The notes under the pieces are model-generated. The model ran no database searches, was not told where the DNA came from, and saw only the letters and a program-made list of their open reading frames with translations. Of a stretch of DNA of 19,352 nt, positions 10,001 to 19,000 are shown piece after piece. The stretch is from JAGLRQ01 sp965369805. GTDB taxonomy: Bacteria; Auribacterota; UBA6266. The translations under genes were made by a program, and so were the position numbers. The stretch covers positions 1 through 19,352 of the forward strand of contig CBDURG010000024.1 of NCBI GenBank assembly GCA_965369805.1, given 5' to 3'. How positions within the stretch are numbered: position 1 is the stretch's first letter; the number at the start of each line of letters is the position of its first letter.

Positions 10001-13000
10001 CTATAGGCAACGCGGATGCAGCTATGATAACGCAATTGTTTGCTACGGCAAGGACAGAGATGCGCGCTGTTGAACGCGCGATATGGAAACTTTACGCTTT
10101 TACTCCCTCTTACGGTAAGTTTGGAGGAAAGGTTGCCCAATGCTGGGATGTTTGGAAGGATCATCAACTTCCCGAGCAGACGGTGTTGGGTGAAGACCTG
10201 CCGTTATGTCTGCTTTTATCGCAGACAGCTGATAAATGGAGGGTAGGCTATGCTGACAGAAGCAAAGTTTTAGAGTCAGGCCCGGTATCTTTGATCGCGG
10301 AATTAATGACAGCTATAAAATGGGGTTTTCAGGATCCGACAGTAGCGGCGCTGGCCGGATTTAACGCGAAGGTGTTTCCTTACTTTACGAATAAGTTAAA
10401 AACAGTTGGCGGCCCAATGGTAGCGCCGTTTACAGATATGTTTGAGAGATGGAGAATAAGGTCGAATCTGTTTGCCCGTTTCGGCGATATAGCCCTTTTA
10501 TCCCTTTTCTCTATAGATCTTATGGCTAAAATGAATCCCGGGTATATAAGCGCTAAATCGCCTGAAAACGCGCTTATAGCATATGCCGCGAGCATGATAT
10601 CTTTGGTTTTACTTCCCAGGATTGATGCCTGGTATAAAGAGGGCGGGGTTCGGGAAGTCGCGACAAGGCTGATATTAGATGTTCCTACTCTGACAATGAT
10701 GATGCTCGCGGGTATGGAAACGAAAAGCTGGGAGTTAGCTAAGGCTCTGAAGGCTTACCGGAATAACGATTGTGTGTTTAACATACCGCGCCCTTCGTTA
10801 ACAGAATATCAGTTTAAACCGGACATGTTTGCTATGCCTCCGATTTTAGACGGTGATGCTAAAAAATGGAAAAGATCGATAATGGGAAATACCTGGAGGA
10901 ATTTCGCGATAAGCTGGTCGGTAATTGGTTACGCGATAGCTAGTGGAGAACCGTTATTAAGCTGGTACAACTTCCCGCTTTTTCTATCCTGGGGCGGCGG
11001 CGCGCAGGCGGCGGCCTGGGTTACCGCGAGAGCCAGCTGGAAAGACGCTTTCTCTGAGCTAGGGCCGAGATCTGAAGCTCTTTATGACTGGATACGGGCT
11101 TTGCTTGCGAAAGCCAGGCTCAAGGAGCTTGATATGGATGAAATAACGCCTGAGTATCCGCTTACTGAATTAGCCGGCGGAGTAGCGGCTGAAGGTAAGG
11201 AATGTATCGGGACGTTGGCAGAAATGGATGAAACGTTATGGGTAACATATGACCTTACTACCGGTACGCATACTTTGCTTGACGGGGATGTTCAGATAGC
11301 TGAACTTAAATATGAACTATCTGAAACCGGTGAACATATACTGATAAAAGAATTAACTGTTGAAGGCCCTCTTGGGCCTCTTGCCGCTGCTGAGGCGGCG
11401 CGGTGGCTGATAATATATACCTTTGAGAGGATTTATGCCGCGAATAGAATGAAGGATTCTCCACCGGCTGATCCCGGTTATATAGCCGGCGTAGATACTT
11501 TGCCGGATTACGCGTGGCTGGCCCTTGTTTCATTGTTTGACGACGGATATTTGACCGAGGCCATAGCACCTGCTCCGATGCCCGGGCATATAACTCAAGG
11601 GATAATAGATGCCGATGGTTTGTCATCAGCGCCGTTTACTATTGGCGGAGAATACCTTATTAAGACAGAAGGATATTCTTTTGAGGAAAATGAAATGCCT
11701 AAAGACGTGGTGATAATTTGGAACGATGAGAAGCTTTTAAATAAATATTCGCTTTTGTCAATGCTTGATACCCGCGCCGGGCTTAAGGACGGTTTATTTG
11801 ATGCCGGCCTTATTTCTCAGTGGATGGGCGCGGAATTCGTGACAGGTTCTATGGTTGCTATGTCATTAATGTATTATGACGATTTTAAGGATGTATATGA
11901 AGTAGTCTATAGAATTTCACCGACTGAACACTTTACATTTACTGTAGTTAGCCAGTCTAAAGCCGGCCTGTCCTTTGTCAATTCTCTTGAATACATTATC
12001 GGCGATATTCTTATCCCCGTTGACAGCCATTGGAGTCTGCTTCCTGAAGGCGAGAGAGGTATCCCGAAACCCGGAGGTTGGGTTGACTTAGTTGACCGCG
12101 AAATAATGACAGCACAGTTTATAAGCTATATAGACAGAGGAAATTATCTGATGTTGTCGGAGTTTGTTACAAAACCGGCTATAGACAAAGTAAATGACAG
12201 TTTGAGAAAAGAAGCCTGCGCTTTGTATAAAATATGGAAAGCCACGGGAGAAATTCCTCAAAATCTGATTTCCCAGAAAGTAAGATATTTTACCGGAGTG
12301 GATAGTGAGCGGTACGCTGTATTTATTGATCTTGGCGAAACCAAAGAGGTTGCCGGCCTCAGTGACCTGTTTATTCACGCGACTGACGTTGTGGAAGGCG
12401 CAATGCCCTTGAAAGAACATATCGGACATGATTACGCGCCCGCGGCGCCGGTTATACCCGAGAATGCTTATGCTATTGCCGGGTTTGGTGACGCTATGCT
12501 GTCAGACGGGATGACTCTTGATGAGGTTGAAACTTTAATTAATAGCGCTATAGCCCCTATAGACTACGTGGCCGCGGATAAAGCCATAAATATTTTAAGG
12601 GGTTTAACAACCGTTTTAACGCGGGCTGATCTCTTGTTATCCGGAGTTCCTGAGAGTGTTATAACTCAGGTTGAACTCACAGCTTTGCGTAATCTTTTCT
12701 ATGGCACAGCGAATGCTGATGGGATAGGAAGTGTATTGACCAATCCGGACGCGTTAGGGTTTGTCGAGGTTTTCGAGGGGGTCTATCAGGCTGAGGTTAT
12801 TAATACGGCTTATATCTTGGGCGGATACAGTATTGAAGAAATGGCCGCGTATTACACCAATCCGGATCCCAACCAAAACCCCTGGGCGGCAAGAGGGTGG
12901 ACACTGGCCGGCTTCACCGCGCCGTACAGCGGTGAAAAAGCGGTTACAGGTGTGGAAGATTATGACTTTGGCACCGGAACCGCGCATATCACATATTACG

Positions 13001-16000
13001 GAATGATTCGCGACGACTATCTGATAAAACTGGGATTGTTTGATGAAGGGCTTCTGGAAGAATGGATTGGGGAGCCTCTGCCCGGGTCGTTTGACCTGAA
13101 TGTAATCGCTTTAGGATTCGGTTCATACAAGAGAAATTATCAAATAACCTATATAGCGGGAGCCAGGAAAGTTGATTTTGTGTTTGTTGTTGCGTTTAAT
13201 GTGGATGAGATGCCGATCTCATTGAGAGATCAGTTTCAGTATTATATGAAACCCTCGTATGATTATTGGCTGCCCATTGTTGGAGAAGACGGGGTTCCTG
13301 TTCCCAGAATAGGGTCGGCAAAGGGTGTTTTAGACGAGTATGGGAAGAGTTTTGAAATAGGAACGAGAGGTTTAGTATCAGAATATTCTCGTGGTTCCTA
13401 TGAATTTGAGTTGGCAATTCAGAAAATTGATATTTCCGCGATCCACGACATGCTCATAATGAAAGAATCTTCCGCTTTATACCAAATCTGGCGGGCGACA
13501 GGGCCGAATGAGATATTGGGATTTCAATTATATGATCTTGCTTCCGGTAATGTCGCATATGAATTATCTAAAACGTTGGGTATTCGCTTTCCTCAATATT
13601 TTGATTTTGACGTTGGCAATCCCGCGGTTACATTTGCAATTTTATATAAGAACATAGGAAATATGCTTGTTGGAAATATAACTGATGAACTTCCGGCCAC
13701 GGTTGAAAATGAGAAGGCAATACTTATTGGTATTTACAACGCGATGAGGGCGGAGGGACGGAATGACCAGTGGATTATTGACAAGTTTGAGACCGAGTTA
13801 TCGGCTGAAGCTAATCCTTTGGCTTTGGAGAAGGCTATAGAGATTATAGAAAAAGGGGTTTCCATATCCTGGACTGACGGCGCCGCGGATTTTGATGTTA
13901 TGAAAAGAGCTGTTCAGAAGGCTCTTATTCCTGGTTTTTACGGGTTGGAAGGTGAACTTCTGCATGGTTTATTCCCTGGAATTGAGGGCGAGGTGTATAT
14001 AAAGAACATAGAGGGCAGGTATTGGCGTTCAGACTGCATGTGCGATTACTTTATATTAGACATTGAAACTAATAAAGGGACAAAGCAGGTAAGGATAGCC
14101 GTTGAAAACACACGTGAAGGAGGCTTGCCGGTAATAACTGAAGCTGAAGCCTGGAGAAAGGCTTTAGCCGATTATAATCTGGATATAGGGCTTCCTACAT
14201 ATGGAGAAAGGATAGAGTTTTCATATATTTCGCCGGAGGGCTCTATTGTTACTAAATATATTCATGTAGGAGAATACCGATTAGGGACGCCTGTTGGTGA
14301 AAAATTGGCCCAGCTGGAAAAGGGGTCGCCGGACTATCTTGCGGTGCTTGAAGCACAGGCAAGGGTATATGCCTCGATATATAAAGCGACTCAGATGCCT
14401 TTTATTGTTCAGGGTGAGGAACGGTTGAAGACAGTATTAGCCCATCCTCTAGAGGTATGGTTGACAGAGAGCGGCAGTGCGGTTGCTCTTAATTTTGCCT
14501 ATATGAATAGTTATGGCGGCTACTCTCCATACGCGTTTTTTCTACTTTATTTTACGGCAATACCCCAATATCTTACATATCCTACCCCGTTTATAAAAGC
14601 CGTAGAGAGTATTTTGGGCATAAGCTTTTTAGAACAGGTGTCTGCTGAGGCACCGGCGATCGAGCTAATCCCAATAAAAGCCGCTATAGATAGCTATCTT
14701 GCCGGTATAGCCGATGACGGAATTATTACAATCCGCGAACTTCTGATAGCTCTGGGTTTTGAAGACAGCCAGATGGGTTATTCTGTGGCGCTTGAGACGT
14801 GGATAGCTCAGTTGTTTGGCAAAACTATTACGATTGACAGTGTTTCTTATACGTTTCCTTCCGAACTTGTTTCCGTTGAAGACTATAGACAAATGTATGA
14901 GATTATAGATGCCGCGCTGGGAATTGAGGGTGTTGCTGTTGATACGTACGCTTGGTCAAATACTCAGGTAGCGGGACAGATGAGCTATGTTTTAAGCGAG
15001 CTTTTGGAGGAACTTTCGGATTTTGACTGGAAAATGTTAGAGGTAATTGGGATAACAAGTTTGGCTGAATTGGAGTCTGTTCTGAATTCTCCGGATGGTT
15101 ATACTACAGCCAAAGACTATATAGTTACCGCGAAAACGGTGTTTGCGATGCTGTCTTTATCCCCCGACAATGTTTCAGACTTTACTTCAAAAGTTCAAAT
15201 GCGATTACGGCAATATGAATCGTTAACTGTACTCCCTGCTGAAAGATTTTTTGTGACAGGTTCCGATCATGCCGAGTTAGTAGCAGCGGCTTATGAGTAT
15301 AAGGGCGGTGAGTATAGTATTTCTCCCGGAATGTATATGGTGGGCTTTAATTTTATATGGTGTTCCAGTATAGGATCTTATCTGCATGAACTGACGCATA
15401 ATCAGGTTGATGCCGGTATGGTTAACAAGTTATTTGAGACATACGATCCAAATAGTGCGGCTACTTATTTTGCTGCTTTAATGAACTCTGGGATAGTGAA
15501 AACCGGATATTTTTCGGCGACAGCAGAGGGTTCCGCGGACACTGGTGTAATGTATAAATCTCAGATACTTGATAATGTTTTTTCAGGAGAAGTTCCTGAT
15601 AGAAGCTTGGGAATGGCGGGTTACAAAATAGGGACGTATGATTTTGGCTTTTTTGAAACTATAAGCAAGGGAATGGGTGTTTTTTCTTCCCAGGCCAGTT
15701 TACAGATTTTGTTGTATTTTGCGTTTCATGGTATGGAGGTGAAAGGTGACTCGATCCGTGCGGATATGGATTTATTCCAGAAGTGTGCTGAAATTTATAA
15801 GGACCAGGGCTACGGTGAAGGTTGGTATGACAGGCTTTTCGCGGTAGATTATTTGTATTATTGCCTGACGACTACCGGTGATATTATTCCTCCCCTGGAT
15901 TGGCTGGGAGTGGGTGATGTTGTAATAGAGAAAATAACTAACCCTGCCAGATTTACTTTCCTTATTGACGGCAAAATAGAGGTTTGGGGCTCTGACGGCA

Positions 16001-19000
16001 GAATAGAAGTTATTACAAGGGCGCTTTTTGGGGCGTGGTATTGTGAAGGGGATTATATTTATGAATTTTCCACTTTTTCTTCCGCGGGTGAAGTCGCCGT
16101 CGGCGGGCTTTCTCTGTCCGAATCAATAGCGCCGAATGTTAATTATATCTATGATAGTGACGGAAACTTTACAATGTTGGAACCGGAATTTACACTGTTT
16201 CCTGCAGATCTTGGCGCTGTGCCGGCTTCGTATTATTTTGTTTACTATCCTAATGCTGTAGAGATGTGGTATGAAAATTCTAAATTGGGGAAACTTACGT
16301 GGGTTGTAGATGATGGTGTAAATATAAAAATAGAAATGGTTAATTTATACACTGAAATAATAGATACAACTGTTTTCAAATACGAGGAGGTCGCGAGAGG
16401 TCTTATTTTGCGCGCGTGTAAATATAATCTTGACACGATAGTTGTCGGGGCATCAAAAATTCTATTTCCCCTGTTTCTTATGGGTGAAGGTACTCCGTTG
16501 AGTAAAGCTTACAATTCGCTGGGGCCTGTTCCGGCTGAGGGATATTTGTCGGCGCTTAGCGATTCCGTTGTCCATTTGGATTATAAAGAGGCGAAGATAG
16601 AAATATCCGGTATGGAAAATGCTCCTATTACTATTAAAACCAACATTCCGGAGTTAGGATACCATACCTATACCTATGGCCCTGAAACCAAAACCGCGGC
16701 TATAACGTGGATTGATACCGAGTTGTTAACCGTAGTCGGTAGTTTAAAATTAACCGAAATTCGTTCGGGGATAAAACAATCATTGTTCGACCAGGGTTTA
16801 TTTCACGTGTGGATGACGGAACAAGGCATACCTATCGAGCAGGAAGCATTTGCTGTAACATTGGAGTATATGGCTTCAGGCGGATATAAATATATGTATA
16901 AACTAGCTTATTCAGGACAGGAGGCCGCGGTTGGCATTAAAGTAATAGGGGATAACAGCATAGACTACCAGATTAACGATATTATGATTCCTACCATTGC
17001 TTACTGGTCTGATCCCTCGGTCCCGTACGCGATAGCGGATGGTTACCGTATTGTCAATGATAGCGAAATATTCATAAGAGAATGGATTGAGGGCATAGAT
17101 GGTATAGAATACATTGAAGAGCTGAGAGCATTGGGTATGTCTGAGCAGGAAATTGCCAATTCAATGTTTAGAAAAATGGCCGGCGCCCTGTATAAAATAT
17201 GGAAAGCGACAGACGGTGTAATGGTTGATGATATTACTTTACGAAATGTCTTATTTAACGATCTTAGAAAAGCGATATTTTTTGATTTGGATCACTCACA
17301 TTTAAAAGCCGCTTTTGCTGGATTATTTGGCTCTCACGTGATGGATTTAAAATTTGTAATAGGGTTTGCTGCCCCCCCCATCCCGCCTCCGGATAATGCC
17401 TACGCGATATTAGGTTACTACGACGCTATGATGGAAGAGGTCGCGGCTGGCAAAATGACTGTTGAACAGATGTGGAATGAAATCAGCAAATTAGCTGCTG
17501 TGGATATGGAGGCGTATAATAAAGCGGTGGAAATTATAGAAGATGCCGTAGTAACAGGGTATGTTCCGTATGTGATAATGTCGGCTGAGGGCGGAACCTT
17601 TTTTATTCCTGATGTTCACGGCGGTTATGAAGAACTGGTAAGCCTGCTTATTAACGGCGGCATAATAGAAAGCGGCGGAAATTTGGGAGATCCGGGTGTA
17701 TTCAGTGTTAAAGATGATGTGTTTACCTATGCGGGCGGTAATACGCTTCTTGTATTCTTAGGCGATTTAATTAACCAGGGAGCTTATGCTGATAAGGTTG
17801 TTTTATTGGCCGGTGCTTTGGAAGTTCAAACCGATGTCATCGCTCTTTGGGGCAACAACGAAACCAGGCTGTTTCAGGCGCATAGCCTGTACGAAGAGAA
17901 TCCCGTTTATAATGGGCTGGAATCCACACTGATAACCTTAAAACAGTTTGGCTATACCGATGAGCAAATTGTAACTTTTATAGCGGCCTTTTTCAAGGAA
18001 ACTGCGCCTAACGCTTCTTTATCGGAACTGCTGGAAGAAGGCCCTGTGGGGGTAATGTCCGGGTTAAATTCCGAGGCTACAGAATATATAAAATGGCTCC
18101 AGAAAAATCCGGTAATCGCGAAAATAATACTCGCGAACGGTGAAAGATGTCTTGTTATGCATGCCGGTTTGACGCGAAACGCGCTTGATGCGATTAAAGC
18201 GTCTCCCGGAACCGATATCTGGAGCAAATTTAATAATGCTGTTATGACAAGCCCGGAAGTATTCTATTCTATAATTGGCACTTACCCGGAGGCCTGGATA
18301 AATGACACAGCCCTGCTGGAAGAGATTCTTACGTTATTCGAAGTAGATAAAATAATGGTCGGCCACGCTAACCGCGCGGGCTGGCAGAAACTGCCGCATC
18401 AGCTTAAATTAGTAGGATCTGAAGTAGTCGCAGGGGACGCAGTTTTCGCGCAGAGAGTAATTTACGCGTTAGACAATTTAACAATGGCTAAAGCGGTTGG
18501 CGGCTATTCTGTTGAATTTAGCGCTTTAATGCATGACGGCGTGTCTTATAGTGTTGTAACGTCGGATGAATTTCCTTCTCCCATAATTCAGAGTCCGGAG
18601 AGCTTTGATTTTAGGGCCGGGGACTCGACAGACAAGCTGTTTGTTAGAGGTGACGGCAGGAGGGTGTTAATTCATAGAATGCAATTTAACGATTGGTATT
18701 GTGCCGACAGCAAGTGGAATTATGTGTTTAGCGATTACTATGGTAATCCGGTGGGCCAAATAAACGTAAATCCTAACCTTGGCCAGTTAATTGAAATAAC
18801 ATTTTTTGAAGATGGTGTAACAAATAAGTTTGCTTTGCCTTGCTCGGTACTGGATGTGGACGTTATTTCTTCGGGCTACTATTTTGTAGTTTCCGGGGAT
18901 AAAGTAACGATGTATCACAAGAACATTGAATTAGGATACGCCAAGTGTTCTGTGGAAGCGGGTGATGAAGATTTATGGATAAAAGAATTGGTTACATATA

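Noticed and set aside
10040..10246. Plus-strand ORF of 68 codons in another frame
   Set aside because: It overlaps the glycosyltransferase core of the giant frame, which carries clear family motifs; the overlapping peptide shows none.
12761..13006. Plus-strand ORF of 81 codons in another frame
   Set aside because: It overlaps scaffold cycle 2, whose repeat homology supports the giant frame; the alternative peptide is Arg/Pro-rich and unrelated to anything.
758..18227. Many minus-strand ORFs of 60-128 codons opposite the giant gene (for example 870-1244, 4721-5098, 7073-7459, 12088-12429)
   Set aside because: All lie antisense to a continuously coding frame or to the leader. Their proteins have no recognisable domains and no ribosome binding sites, so they are shadows.
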